Of a DNA stretch of 64,000 nucleotides, positions 16,960 through 25,526 are shown in pieces. The notes beneath the pieces are model-generated. The model searched no databases, was not told the DNA's origin, and saw only the letters and a list, made by a program, of their open reading frames with translations. Made by a program: the position numbers and the translations under genes. This DNA is from Parahoeflea halophila (lineage in GTDB: Bacteria; Pseudomonadota; Alphaproteobacteria; Rhizobiales; Rhizobiaceae): positions 310,001-374,000 of the forward strand of contig NZ_OCPC01000004.1 of assembly GCF_900220985.1 (NCBI RefSeq), read 5' to 3'. How positions within the stretch are numbered: position 1 is the first letter of the stretch; every line of letters begins with the position of its first letter.

Positions 16960-16989
16960 TTGACAGCGCTCCGGATCAGCGCCATTGCT
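16960..16989 (+). promoter_or_regulatory. Probable promoter of tRNA-Gly
   Basis: A consensus TTGACA (16960-16965) is followed after 18 bp by ATTGCT (16984-16989), placing the predicted transcript start a few bases before the tRNA at 17003. The -10 is weak. Confidence 0.45.
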
Positions 16990-17002
16990 CTTTTCGGCTC
17001 TC

Positions 17003-17076
17003 GCGGGTGTAGCTCAATGGTAGAGCAGAAGCTTCCCAAGCTTAAGACGAGGGTTCGATTCCCTTCACCCGCTCCA
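17003..17076 (+). tRNA. tRNA-Gly (anticodon CCC)
   Basis: A complete cloverleaf is visible. The acceptor stem GCGGGTG pairs with CACCCGC, the D-arm has AGCTCAATGGTAGAGC, and the anticodon loop TTCCCAA places CCC at 17035-17037. The T-arm is GGGTTCGATTCCC and CCA is encoded at 17074-17076. It closely resembles E. coli glyU. Confidence 0.97.
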
Positions 17077-19066
17077 TGCCCGGCGTATCCTTTTTTATGC
17101 CAGTGGTTTTTGTGAGTGCTGCCCATTCCGGTGTGGCAGCATGCGGCGTCTTCTCCCACAGATGCGTGTTCGACATGAGCTGCCCCAGGGCCCGCCAGCC
17201 AGCCAATGACATCATGAACCAGTAGGCAGGTGTCAGAAAGAACCACGGCACTTTCATTCTGGCCTGTTCGTGGCTGGTAAAGCCGCGCCATCCCATGGCA
17301 ATAAATATGAGATAGCTGCCACCGATATTGGCGAGGTCGATCCACACCAGTGCGCTGTGCAAAGTCGAAACGGACGCGGACGAAGCGCCTGCCAGCCAGG
17401 CCAGGGTGAAGCCGATGAACACGAACATCAGCGGATGGGCAAGTGCGGACACCAGCATGCCGGCAATCATCAGCTGAAAGATCGCGAACCCCGGCATCCC
17501 CAGTGCTCTCATAGTACGGCCGGGCCTGCGCATGGCCACCAGCCAGGTCTGGGCCCAGCCCTTGAGCCAGCGGGTGCGCTGGCGGGTCCATACGCCGAGT
17601 GTGGTCGGAGCGGACTCGACCGTGGCGCTTTTGAGCGTGCCGGTCCGGTAACCGCGCGCATACAGCCGTAGCCCGAGGTCTGCATCTTCCGTCACATTGT
17701 GCGGATCCCAGCCGCCAACCGATTCCAGCGCCGCTCGCCGAAAATGGTTGGAAGTGCCGCCCAGCGGGATTGGCATGCGGGTTCGCGCCAGAAACGGGAT
17801 GAGAACCCGGAACAGGCCGCTGTATTCGAGCGCGAACAGCCCGGAAATCCAGCTTGTCCGCATGTTTGCGATCGCCAGCGGGGCCTGGACGCAGCCGAGC
17901 CGGGAGTCGCCGTCACGAAAGGCCGCCCAGGCTTCAAGCAATTGTCCCGGAGCGGGCTTGTCCTCCGCGTCATAGACCGCGACCAGCGAACCGCGCGCGC
18001 CCTGCAGCGCGTATTGCAGGGCTTTCGGCTTGGTGCGCGGACCGAAATCCGGGATGCGCAAGATCTCGCAATGCGGACCCAGTTTCTGCTCCAGCAGAGC
18101 CTGGATGGTCGCTGAGTCATCAGCCTCGCAGACATATTTGACATCCAGCAGGCTCCTGGGCCAGCGCAGGGCGGACATTCGTGAAACCAGTGCCGGCACC
18201 ATTTCGGCCTCGTCATGCAAGGCAATCAGCACCGTGTAGACGGGCAGGCTGCGTCTCTCCCACGGCTTTGCTACCGGCTTTCGGGCGGGCTTGAAGCCTG
18301 CAGCCAGCAGTGCGGCCAGGCGGAGCAGGATACCACCGGAAAAGAACATGGTCAGGATGACATGCAGCACGGTGAAGGCCAGGAACGGCCAGAGCATGAA
18401 CCCGGTGGCCGAAAGGTAGACTGCCAAGGCCAGAACGAAGCCCTGGGGACCGGTCAGGACACGGCGCGCACTTGCATCCTGCTGATCCTGATCCAGCTCG
18501 AAGGTGATCTTTCGCACGCGGTCGGAGGCGCCTGTCTGCCAGACGGCGCGTCGGATGGTTGCCGGCGAGGCGACCACAAGCTGGTCGCGCAATGCGGGCG
18601 TGCTGGCGAAACGGGCTTTGTCCTCTCCGAGGCTTCTTGCTTCGGGAACGATGACGGTGACCTGTCTACCCGCGCGTGACAACCGTAACGGTCCGTCCCG
18701 GTGCAGCAGCACATCCACTGACCGCAGCCGCACCACCTGATCGGGATCGATCTCGCTGAGATAGGGAAGCCCAAGCTCACCCGCCAGCCAGCAGTAATAG
18801 AGCTCGGAATCAATCACGCCTTCCGCGATCAGCTCCTTCTCGATCGAAGTGGCATTGACCTTTGCGGCTGCTGCTGCGGCACTGACCTGCGGTTTTCCGA
18901 TGCCGCACTTGAGAAAAAAGCGCGCTTCCGAACTTCGTGCCGCCGGTGGAGGACCTCGCGAAAGCGGTGTGCCGTGTGTATTGCGGAAACTTGTTGTGCG
19001 GTTTGCAGTCATCTCCGGTTCGCTGAAACCGGCAAAGCGGTGTTCTGTGCTTTTGTTTGGGGCCAT
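17042..19066 (-). CDS. Family 2 glycosyltransferase with T2SS-E-like N-terminal domain
   Basis: This membrane protein is about 674 residues. Residues 75-180 resemble the N-terminal domain of type II secretion ATPase E (MshEN), also found in NfrB-like transferases. Two hydrophobic helices follow (about 208-255). The GT-A domain has DAED at 366-369, TEDAD at 459-463 and QRTRW at 496-500, typical of processive cellulose- or curdlan-synthase-like enzymes, and further C-terminal helices follow. It probably makes or exports a beta-linked polysaccharide; the product is unknown. The start at 19066 is chosen over upstream in-frame codons to 19237 because the neighbouring gene diverges there. The last 11 codons run antisense into tRNA-Gly, so the true C-terminus is an oddity. 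Confidence 0.85.
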   Translation of the reverse strand: MAPNKSTEHRFAGFSEPEMTANRTTSFRNTHGTPLSRGPPPAARSSEARFFLKCGIGKPQVSAAAAAAKVNATSIEKELIAEGVIDSELYYCWLAGELGLPYLSEIDPDQVVRLRSVDVLLHRDGPLRLSRAGRQVTVIVPEARSLGEDKARFASTPALRDQLVVASPATIRRAVWQTGASDRVRKITFELDQDQQDASARRVLTGPQGFVLALAVYLSATGFMLWPFLAFTVLHVILTMFFSGGILLRLAALLAAGFKPARKPVAKPWERRSLPVYTVLIALHDEAEMVPALVSRMSALRWPRSLLDVKYVCEADDSATIQALLEQKLGPHCEILRIPDFGPRTKPKALQYALQGARGSLVAVYDAEDKPAPGQLLEAWAAFRDGDSRLGCVQAPLAIANMRTSWISGLFALEYSGLFRVLIPFLARTRMPIPLGGTSNHFRRAALESVGGWDPHNVTEDADLGLRLYARGYRTGTLKSATVESAPTTLGVWTRQRTRWLKGWAQTWLVAMRRPGRTMRALGMPGFAIFQLMIAGMLVSALAHPLMFVFIGFTLAWLAGASSASVSTLHSALVWIDLANIGGSYLIFIAMGWRGFTSHEQARMKVPWFFLTPAYWFMMSLAGWRALGQLMSNTHLWEKTPHAATPEWAALTKTTGIKKDTPGMERVKGIEPSS

Positions 19067-19109
19067 GACTCTGATAAACACATGACGGTTGCAGCGGGAT
19101 GATAAATCT

Positions 19110-19991
19110 ATGGTAGTGGAAGCGCGCAGGATTGTACCCCTAGTATTCAAGGGTATTTCGCGTATAACTTGCGCATTGGTTGTTTTTTTTGCGGCCGCTC
19201 TGCCACTGGCGGGCGCAGGCGAAATGCTTGTGCCCAACTACACCGATCCGCGAGAGCGCATACCTGTACCCGACCTGACAGCCTACAGCCGCATTCGGTT
19301 CGTCACCACGGTGGATTTTCCGCCCTTCAGTTTTCTCGATCAGACCGGTCATCTCACCGGGTTTCACATCGACCTGGCGCGCGCCATCTGTGATGAACTC
19401 GACATGCTGCCTCGCTGTCAGATCCAGGCGCTCCCTTGGGGAGAGCTGGAAAGCGCATTATCAAATGGCCAGGCCGAGGCCTTGATATCAGGCCTGGCGA
19501 TCACTGCCGAAAGCCGCAACGACTTTCGCTTCACGCGCCCCTATCTGACTTTACCCGCCCGCTTCGCCGTCAAGAGTGAAACGGTTCGCGAACTCGACAA
19601 TGCCAAGGCGCTGGCCGGCAGGCGGGTCGGCGTGCTCGGCGGCACGGCGCACGAAGCCATGTTGCGCGACTGGTTTTTGGAGCTGAAACCGGTAACTTTT
19701 TCACGGCCCCAATGGATGTTCGACGCCCTCAAGGCCGGCAGCATAGATGCCGTGTTCGGCGACGGCCTGCAATTGTCCTTCTGGCTTTCAAGCCAGTCGG
19801 CACAGGGCTGCTGCCGTTTTCTTGACGGCCCCTATGTCTCCCAGGCCCATCTCGGCGAAGGACTGGCCATTGCTGTGCGGCGGCGCAATGCGCCACTGAG
19901 CCAGGCTTTCGACCATGCGCTCTCCGCGCTCAGCAGAAACGGCCGCTTCACCGAACTTTATCTGCGTTGGTTCCCCAACGGGCTCTATTGA
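19110..19991 (+). CDS. Periplasmic amino-acid-type solute-binding protein (orphan)
   Basis: This protein of about 293 residues has a hydrophobic export signal (about 17-37, ending near LAGAGE) and a type 2 periplasmic binding fold of SBP family 3. Visible are FVTTVDFPPFSFLDQTGHLTGFHIDLARAI, the LISGLAITAESR segment typical of polar amino acid binders, and a terminal RFTELYLRWFP helix. No ABC permease or ATPase is adjacent, so it may serve a distant transporter or a sensory role. An in-frame TTG at 19089 is an alternative start. Divergent from the glycosyltransferase by 43 bp; its 3' end overlaps the convergent hydroxylase gene by 7 bp. Confidence 0.82.
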   Translation: MVVEARRIVPLVFKGISRITCALVVFFAAALPLAGAGEMLVPNYTDPRERIPVPDLTAYSRIRFVTTVDFPPFSFLDQTGHLTGFHIDLARAICDELDMLPRCQIQALPWGELESALSNGQAEALISGLAITAESRNDFRFTRPYLTLPARFAVKSETVRELDNAKALAGRRVGVLGGTAHEAMLRDWFLELKPVTFSRPQWMFDALKAGSIDAVFGDGLQLSFWLSSQSAQGCCRFLDGPYVSQAHLGEGLAIAVRRRNAPLSQAFDHALSALSRNGRFTELYLRWFPNGLY

Positions 19992-20830
19992 TCGGGTTTT
20001 CGCGGTGGTCGCGGCTTCGGCGGAAACCGGAAGGGCAGGACCAGCGTCCAGACGAGCCCGGCGGTACGGCTGTCGCGCCATTCCGCAAGCCCGATCTCGA
20101 TGCCGGTATTGCCCAGGCGCGGTGCCTGCGTGTAGGTCGAAAACAGCCGGTCCCATATCGCCAGGTTGAAACCGTAGTTGGAATCGGTTTCGCGTAGGTC
20201 GGTTGAATGGTGAATCCGGTGCATGTCGGGTGTGACGATGACCAGCCGCAGGACCGCGTCCACCGACTTTGCCAGCTTGATGTTGGCGTGGTTGAACATG
20301 GCGGCGCCATTGAGCACGATCTCGAAAACCAGCACCGCCACCGGCGGCGCCCCCAGGGCGATGATAACGGCGGCTTTCCAGATCATCGACAGAACGATCT
20401 CGAGCGGATGGAACCTGAGCGCCGTGGTCAGATCGAAACCCGTATCGGCATGGTGCATGCGGTGGATGCGCCACAGCAGCGGCCATTTGTGGCTCACCAC
20501 ATGTTCGAGCCAGACCGCGAAATCGAGCACGATGAATGCCAGTATACCTGCAACCCATGCCGGAAGACCGAGCATCGGAAACAGCCCGAGCCCGTTGCTC
20601 TGCGCCCATAGCGCTGTTCCCACCGCGGCCAGCGGAAACACGATCCGGAGCGCCACCGAAGACAGCACCACCATTGCCAGATTGGTGACCCAGCGCCGTG
20701 ACTTGAGTGCCCCGCGCATTTCGTCGCGCTCAAGCCGTGGAGCCGCAAGCTCGATGGCAGCAAGCGTGATGAAGATCGTGGAGAAGGCCAGTAGCCGGAT
20801 CACCGGCTCAGAGAGGCCGAACAGCGACAT
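19985..20830 (-). CDS. Sterol desaturase / fatty acid hydroxylase family protein
   Basis: This 281-residue membrane protein has the histidine boxes of the diiron fatty acid hydroxylase superfamily: HVVSH near residue 110, HRMHHAD near 122, FNHANI near 180 and HRIHHS near 205. Several hydrophobic segments precede the boxes, as expected for an integral-membrane oxygenase that hydroxylates or desaturates a lipid such as a carotenoid, ornithine lipid or fatty acid. The substrate cannot be assigned. It is convergent with the binding-protein gene (7-bp overlap) and stands alone on its strand, about 110 bp before terB. Confidence 0.88.
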   Translation of the reverse strand: MSLFGLSEPVIRLLAFSTIFITLAAIELAAPRLERDEMRGALKSRRWVTNLAMVVLSSVALRIVFPLAAVGTALWAQSNGLGLFPMLGLPAWVAGILAFIVLDFAVWLEHVVSHKWPLLWRIHRMHHADTGFDLTTALRFHPLEIVLSMIWKAAVIIALGAPPVAVLVFEIVLNGAAMFNHANIKLAKSVDAVLRLVIVTPDMHRIHHSTDLRETDSNYGFNLAIWDRLFSTYTQAPRLGNTGIEIGLAEWRDSRTAGLVWTLVLPFRFPPKPRPPRKPDQ

Positions 20831-20944
20831 TCCATATCTCCGTTTCGTGGGACCGCCTTCTCATGCCATAGCTTACCGCAAGGCGCGAAACACGATCCGG
20901 TGAGACGACTGCGGCACGACAGCGCAGGGCATATGGCCGGGTAA

Positions 20945-21358
20945 TCAGATGCGCCTGAACCGGGCTATGGCGCTGCGTTCGATTGCCGCGCAGGTGAGCT
21001 TGTCCAGGCCCAGCCGGTCGCGCAGCATCTGCAGCAGACGGATTTCTTCCTGCTGGATGTTGTAGTCGGCCGAGGCGACCTCGACGGCGAGAGCGTAGGC
21101 CGTGTCGTAGGATTTCGGCGGTACTGCGTCGCGGACAACCTCGAGCACGATGTCGAGCCCTTCAGAACCCTTGAGCAGCTCTGCAGCAGCGCGAGTGACC
21201 CCGATCAGCCGCTCCGTGTCAAACCCCTCGAATACGGGAAGGAAGGTGACCAAACGGCCAATGCGCGCCATCTCCGCATCGTTCATGGCCTTGTCGACAG
21301 CGGACATCGTGACCATGAGATAGATCAAGGCGTCATGGGCAGTTACACGTTCGGTCAT
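20945..21358 (-). CDS. TerB-family protein
   Basis: This 137-residue all-helical protein matches the TerB (tellurite resistance B) fold. The two metal-binding acidic stretches are visible as VDKAMNDAEMARIG near residues 21-35 and ASADYNIQQEEIRLL near 95-110. Homologues of this size in Rhizobiales are annotated as tellurite resistance TerB family proteins, but no other ter genes are nearby, so a resistance function is not implied. It is probably cytoplasmic. A strong purine-rich segment lies just upstream of the ATG. Confidence 0.85.
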   Translation of the reverse strand: MTERVTAHDALIYLMVTMSAVDKAMNDAEMARIGRLVTFLPVFEGFDTERLIGVTRAAAELLKGSEGLDIVLEVVRDAVPPKSYDTAYALAVEVASADYNIQQEEIRLLQMLRDRLGLDKLTCAAIERSAIARFRRI

Positions 21359-21500
21359 GGGCAGTTTCTCTCCTGAATGTGTCCACTAGATAGGTACCGC
21401 GATCGCGGCACACAAGCCTCAAAGCCGTGATGGATCTAAAGGCGGCGTGCAGGGCCATGAAGCCGAATCTGCTCAGCCGCTGCGTCCTGATGGAGCTGGT

Positions 21501-22172
21501 CTACTGGCTGGCCCAGATGATGCGCGCGATCCAGTCGATCTCGCTGACATCGAAGCTGCGATTGGGGTGGTCGGTGTTGAGCGATATCAGCTCGATGGAG
21601 CGCGGTGTCTGGCGGTTAAGTACCTTGGCCATTACCTCGCCCTCGCGTGAACGCACGACCACCCGGTCCCCGCGCCTGATCTGCGCTCCCGGCTCGACGA
21701 TGAGAATATCGCCATCCCGGTAGAGGGGCATCATGCTTTCGCCCTGCACCTCAAGGGCGTAGACGCCGGGTCGTCCGGCGGGTTGCGCAGGGAAATCAAC
21801 GACGTCCCAGCCCTGGCCTGCGGGAAAGCCGCCATCGTCGAAGAAACCGCCGGAACCTGCCTGGGCAAATCCGAGCAGTGGAATGGAACCCGTCTGTGGA
21901 GGAAAGGCACCTTCCGGAAAGCCGTTCTCCGCCACCGGGCGTTCACCGCGCACAAGACCCATGAAATCATCGAGCGAAGAACCGGTGGCCTCAAGCACCT
22001 TGGACAAGGACTCCGTCGAGGGCCAGCGCTGGCGCCCATCAGCGCCAGACCGCTTGGACTTGTTGAAGGCAGTCGGATCCAACCCGGCGCGCCGGGCCAG
22101 TCCCGAGGCCGTCAGGCCGTGACGTTCGGCAAGCGCGTCGAGCGCTGACCAGATGCGTTCATGCGAGAGCAT
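21501..22172 (-). CDS. LexA/CI-like helix-turn-helix regulator with S24 peptidase domain
   Basis: This 223-residue protein has an N-terminal XRE-type helix-turn-helix (about 5-70, SGLARRAGLDPTAFNKSKR) and a C-terminal S24 domain. The expected Ser-Lys dyad is present: S146 in GESMMP and K183 in VMAKVL. An Ala-Gly pair at 105-106 (GFAQAGSGG) sits where LexA-like repressors self-cleave. It may therefore be a DNA-damage-responsive repressor, though no prophage is nearby and the family is conserved in Rhizobiales as a chromosomal gene. The frame is open to 22223, but homology starts at MLSHERIW. Confidence 0.85.
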   Translation of the reverse strand: MLSHERIWSALDALAERHGLTASGLARRAGLDPTAFNKSKRSGADGRQRWPSTESLSKVLEATGSSLDDFMGLVRGERPVAENGFPEGAFPPQTGSIPLLGFAQAGSGGFFDDGGFPAGQGWDVVDFPAQPAGRPGVYALEVQGESMMPLYRDGDILIVEPGAQIRRGDRVVVRSREGEVMAKVLNRQTPRSIELISLNTDHPNRSFDVSEIDWIARIIWASQ

Positions 22173-22320
22173 GGTCGAGGGTTCCCGCGGTTCAGAACAA
22201 AAGCCGGGCATTTCCAAAATCAAGCCCGTATCACGCTTTCTACATGATCAGCACCGGTCACGTAAAGGCGAATAGGAAAAATATCCTCACTGCTGACCGG
22301 GCTCTGCCGGCTCCGCCTGT

Positions 22321-22938
22321 TCAATGCGGGCGGATGGGGTTGCGCCCGGTGCTCAGTGCCTGCTCGAGCAGTTCAATCCGGTCCTGCCCCCAGAACGGTT
22401 CGCCATTGAGCACATAGGTTGGTACACCCACGGCGTCGGCAGCGATTGCGTCCTGCGAGTTGCGCTCGCGAATGGCGGCGATCTCGTCGGTCTTGGCATC
22501 AAGCAGCGCAGGCCGTGCATCAAGCCCCACCTGCGAAAGATAGGATGTCAGAACCGTTTCATCGGCAATATTGTCATCATTGGCCCAGACACCAGCGAGC
22601 ACCTTACCCACGAAGTAGCGAGGATCATGACCGGTCTCGACCAGAGCAATGATGACCTTGTCGGCAAGCGCGGCATCCACCGGCCAGTGCAGCGGCGTGG
22701 TCTTGATCGGCAGCCCGCGCCAGGCGGCGAGTCGTTGCAGCTCGATCAGTCGCAGCCTTTGCCGTACAGGGGGGCGCTGGCCGGGAGGCACGGCGCCAGA
22801 CACGGCCCACAAGGCACCAAGATTGACCGGCTTGTAGTTCAGCGTCGCCTTGTGCCGCTCTGCCACCTCGCACAGGAGGTTATGGCCAAGATAGGTGAAC
22901 GGAGATGCGCAATGAAAATAGTAGTCGATGACATGCAT
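22321..22938 (-). CDS. 2-hydroxychromene-2-carboxylate isomerase / DsbA-fold family
   Basis: This 205-residue protein belongs to the DsbA-fold GST-kappa/HCCA-isomerase group. It starts MHVIDYYFHCASPFTYLG, where the serine after the short Cys segment binds the glutathione thiol, and ends with VPTYVLNGEPFWGQDRIELLE, the cis-proline and WGQDR motif. The natural substrate is not evident; HCCA isomerases act in naphthalene degradation, but homologues are widespread in bacteria without that pathway. The start at 22938 is fixed by a strong GGGAGG ribosome binding site 8 nt upstream; the upstream in-frame extension to 23019 lacks homology. Confidence 0.85.
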   Translation of the reverse strand: MHVIDYYFHCASPFTYLGHNLLCEVAERHKATLNYKPVNLGALWAVSGAVPPGQRPPVRQRLRLIELQRLAAWRGLPIKTTPLHWPVDAALADKVIIALVETGHDPRYFVGKVLAGVWANDDNIADETVLTSYLSQVGLDARPALLDAKTDEIAAIRERNSQDAIAADAVGVPTYVLNGEPFWGQDRIELLEQALSTGRNPIRPH

Positions 22939-23243
22939 GCGATGGGCCTCCCTTTGGCCAGCAGTGCCGACCGGAGCTTGTTCCGGCAAGGCTGTCACGG
23001 CAATTTGGCCCTCCATCATGGGTCTTCGGGGTTAATTTTCTGGCTATCTTGCAAGCCGACACGCCCGCTTGCGACCGTATCGCCAGTTGCGCCATCGTCA
23101 CCGGCTGCGCGCAGGCGGGTTTGCGAGTTTCGGAACTGACCGGATTTCCGCGTTCCAACCGCGAGGTCGACTACGAGGTCTATGTTGGCAATCAGGCGCC
23201 ACTGCCGCTGTGCTACACGCTGATTGCCACGAAAGCCTGACAA
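22939..23243. other. Gene-poor stretch with one doubtful small ORF
   Basis: This stretch separates the isomerase gene from the beta-oxidation operon terminator. A 63-codon frame (23049-23240, plus, TTG start) ends CYTLIATKA just before the terminator; it has no ribosome binding site and no family I recognise. It may be a remnant or noise. Confidence 0.3.
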
Positions 23244-23270
23244 CAAAAAAGCGGGCCCGAAGGCCCGCTT
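23244..23270 (-). terminator. Terminator of the beta-oxidation operon
   Basis: AAGCGGGCC and GGCCCGCTT form a perfect 9-bp stem with a 4-nt loop. On the minus strand it is followed by a run of T residues (23250-23244), 26 bp after the fadJ-like stop codon. Confidence 0.9.
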
Positions 23271-23295
23271 GAAAACTGGGGTGTAGCTGCGGGGC

Positions 23296-25509
23296 TTACG
23301 CCGCAGCCTTGTCTTCCCGGTAAGGGTCGAAGCGCTCATAGAAGGTCTCACCCTTCTCGGCCATTTCGACCAGCAGCTTCGGTGCCTTGAACTGCTTGCC
23401 GTACTTGCGCGCCAGCACCTTGCACATGTCGACAAAGGCCTTCGCGCCCATGGTGTCGATATAGCTCAGTGCACCGCCGGTATAGGGGGCAAAGCCGAAG
23501 CCGAGGATCGTGCCGATATCGGCCTCGCGCGGGTCGGTGACGATGCCTTCTTCCACCGTACGGGCCGCTTCGAGTGCGATCGCCGCGAGGAAGCGGTTCT
23601 GCAGTTCCTGGACGTCAATCTTGGCTGGATCCTGCTGCGGATAGAGCGTCTTGAGTTCAGGCCACAGGTGCTTCTTGGCAGGTTTTGCCGGATAGTCGTA
23701 AAAGCCCTTGCCGTTCTTGCGTCCAAGCCGGCCTTCCTTCTCGACCATCCGTTCAACCAGCTCGAGATGACGTGGATCGACGGCTTTTTCGCCAAGGTCG
23801 GCTATAGTGGCACGGACAATCTTCAGCGACAGGTCGATCGCAACCTCGTCATTGAGAGAAAGCGGTCCGACCGGCATGCCGGCCATCTTGGCGGCATTCT
23901 CGATCATTGCCGGCGGCACGCCTTCGGCCAGCATGTTGTAGCTTTCGTTCATGTAGCGCAGCACGCAGCGGTTGACGAAGAAGCCGCGCGTGTCGTTGAC
24001 CACGATCGGGGTCTTCTTGATCGCGGCAACATAGTCGAGCGCGACGGCCAGTGCCTTGTCCGACGTCTTGCGGCCAAGAATGATTTCGACGAGCATCATC
24101 TTGTCGACCGGCGAGAAGAAGTGAATGCCGATGAAGTTCTTCGGACGCTTCGAATTCTTGGCAAGACCGGTGATCGGCAATGTCGACGTATTGGAGGCAT
24201 AGACCGTGGTCGGGCGGATCTGCTCTTCGATCGATTCCGTCACCGCCTTCTTGACGTCGCGGTCCTCGAACACGGCTTCGATCACCAGATCGGCATCGGC
24301 CAGGTCGGCATGATCGGTCGACAGGCTGATCAGCGACAACAGCTTATCGCCCTCTTCCTTGGTGGTCTTGCCCTTCTGGACACCCTTTTTGACAAGGTCC
24401 TCGGAATAGGCCTTGCCCTTGGCGGCGGCTTCCATGTCCCGGTCGATCAGCACAACCGGAATGCCGGCCTTGGCTGTGACATAGGCAATGCCTGCGCCCA
24501 TGAAGCCGGCGCCGACGACGCCAATCTTGCGGAACTTGGTCTGCTTGATGCCTTCGGGACGGCGGGCGCCCTTGTTGATTTCCTGCAGTGAGACAAACAG
24601 AGAGCGGATCATCGACTGGGCTTCGGGTGTCTGCAGGATATGGCTGAAATAGCGCTGCTCGATCTTCAGCCCGGTGTCGATGGGAACCTGCAGGCCTTCG
24701 AACACGCTCTGCAGGATCGCCTTGGCGGCTGGGTAGTTGTCCTGCGTTTCACGGCGCAGGATCGCAGACGCCGCAGGCCAAAGCTGGGCGCCCTGGGCCG
24801 ACCAGATCTTGCCGCCGGGCAGCTTGAAGCCCTTGACGTCCCAGGGGGCGACCGGCGACAGGCCGTTCTTGATCATTGCCTTGGCGGCCGAGATCAGCTT
24901 CTTCGGCTCGACCACTTCATGCACCAGACCCATGGCCTTGGCGCGGGCCGGTGTCAGCGACTGGCCGGTGGTCATCATCTGCAGCGCGTCCTGCGCATTG
25001 GTCAGGCGCGGCACCCGCTGGGTTCCGCCGGCGCCCGGGAAGATACCGACCTTGACTTCGGGCAGCGCCAGTTTCACCGAGGGCGAATCCGCCACCACGC
25101 GGCCGTGGCAGGCGAGCGACAATTCGAAAGCGCCACCCATGCATACGCCGTTGATCGCAGACACCCACGGCTTGCGGCAGGTCTCGATCTTGCGGTAGAG
25201 CCAGCTCATCCGGCCGACCTGATCGAACAGCATCTGCTGGGCATTGTCCGGGTTGGTGCGCTTTTCTTCCGCCATGCCCGCCAGCATCGTCTTCATCATG
25301 GTCAGGTCGGCGCCGCCGGAAAAGGTCGTCTTGCCGGAAGTGAAGACCACGCCCTTGACTGCGTCATCGGCGACAAAGCGGTCAACCAGCGCATCAAGCT
25401 CTTCGAGAGCTGCCTGGGTGAAGACGTTCATCGACCGGTCAGCCATGTCCCATGTGACCAGCGCGATGCCGTCATTGTCGACGTCTACTGTGTAAATATC
25501 ATTGCTCAT
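23296..25509 (-). CDS. fadJ: Multifunctional fatty acid oxidation enzyme (enoyl-CoA hydratase / 3-hydroxyacyl-CoA dehydrogenase)
   Basis: This 737-residue fusion has an N-terminal crotonase domain with [11 protein letters not shown] and [17 protein letters not shown] for the oxyanion hole and first glutamate, and [17 protein letters not shown] for the second. A Rossmann domain ([20 protein letters not shown]) and C-terminal 3-hydroxyacyl-CoA dehydrogenase domains follow ([13 protein letters not shown]). It performs the hydration and NAD-dependent oxidation steps of beta-oxidation. The start at 25509 has GGAGAA upstream. It lies 17 bp after the thiolase gene, as the last cistron before the terminator. 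The symbol is by similarity; fadB/fadN-type naming is also used. Confidence 0.93.
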   Translation of the reverse strand: MSNDIYTVDVDNDGIALVTWDMADRSMNVFTQAALEELDALVDRFVADDAVKGVVFTSGKTTFSGGADLTMMKTMLAGMAEEKRTNPDNAQQMLFDQVGRMSWLYRKIETCRKPWVSAINGVCMGGAFELSLACHGRVVADSPSVKLALPEVKVGIFPGAGGTQRVPRLTNAQDALQMMTTGQSLTPARAKAMGLVHEVVEPKKLISAAKAMIKNGLSPVAPWDVKGFKLPGGKIWSAQGAQLWPAASAILRRETQDNYPAAKAILQSVFEGLQVPIDTGLKIEQRYFSHILQTPEAQSMIRSLFVSLQEINKGARRPEGIKQTKFRKIGVVGAGFMGAGIAYVTAKAGIPVVLIDRDMEAAAKGKAYSEDLVKKGVQKGKTTKEEGDKLLSLISLSTDHADLADADLVIEAVFEDRDVKKAVTESIEEQIRPTTVYASNTSTLPITGLAKNSKRPKNFIGIHFFSPVDKMMLVEIILGRKTSDKALAVALDYVAAIKKTPIVVNDTRGFFVNRCVLRYMNESYNMLAEGVPPAMIENAAKMAGMPVGPLSLNDEVAIDLSLKIVRATIADLGEKAVDPRHLELVERMVEKEGRLGRKNGKGFYDYPAKPAKKHLWPELKTLYPQQDPAKIDVQELQNRFLAAIALEAARTVEEGIVTDPREADIGTILGFGFAPYTGGALSYIDTMGAKAFVDMCKVLARKYGKQFKAPKLLVEMAEKGETFYERFDPYREDKAAA

Positions 25510-25526
25510 TGTGGTTCTCCCGGAAA

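Noticed and set aside
17042-17110. C-terminal MERVKGIEPSS of the glycosyltransferase frame as genuine protein sequence
   Set aside because: This is the well-known antisense translation of a tRNA 3' half. I keep the frame's stop for coordinates but do not treat the tail as a functional motif.
21397-21408. 12-bp palindrome CCGCGATCGCGG upstream of terB as an operator
   Set aside because: Short GC-rich palindromes are frequent in this genome type and no adjacent regulator points to it.
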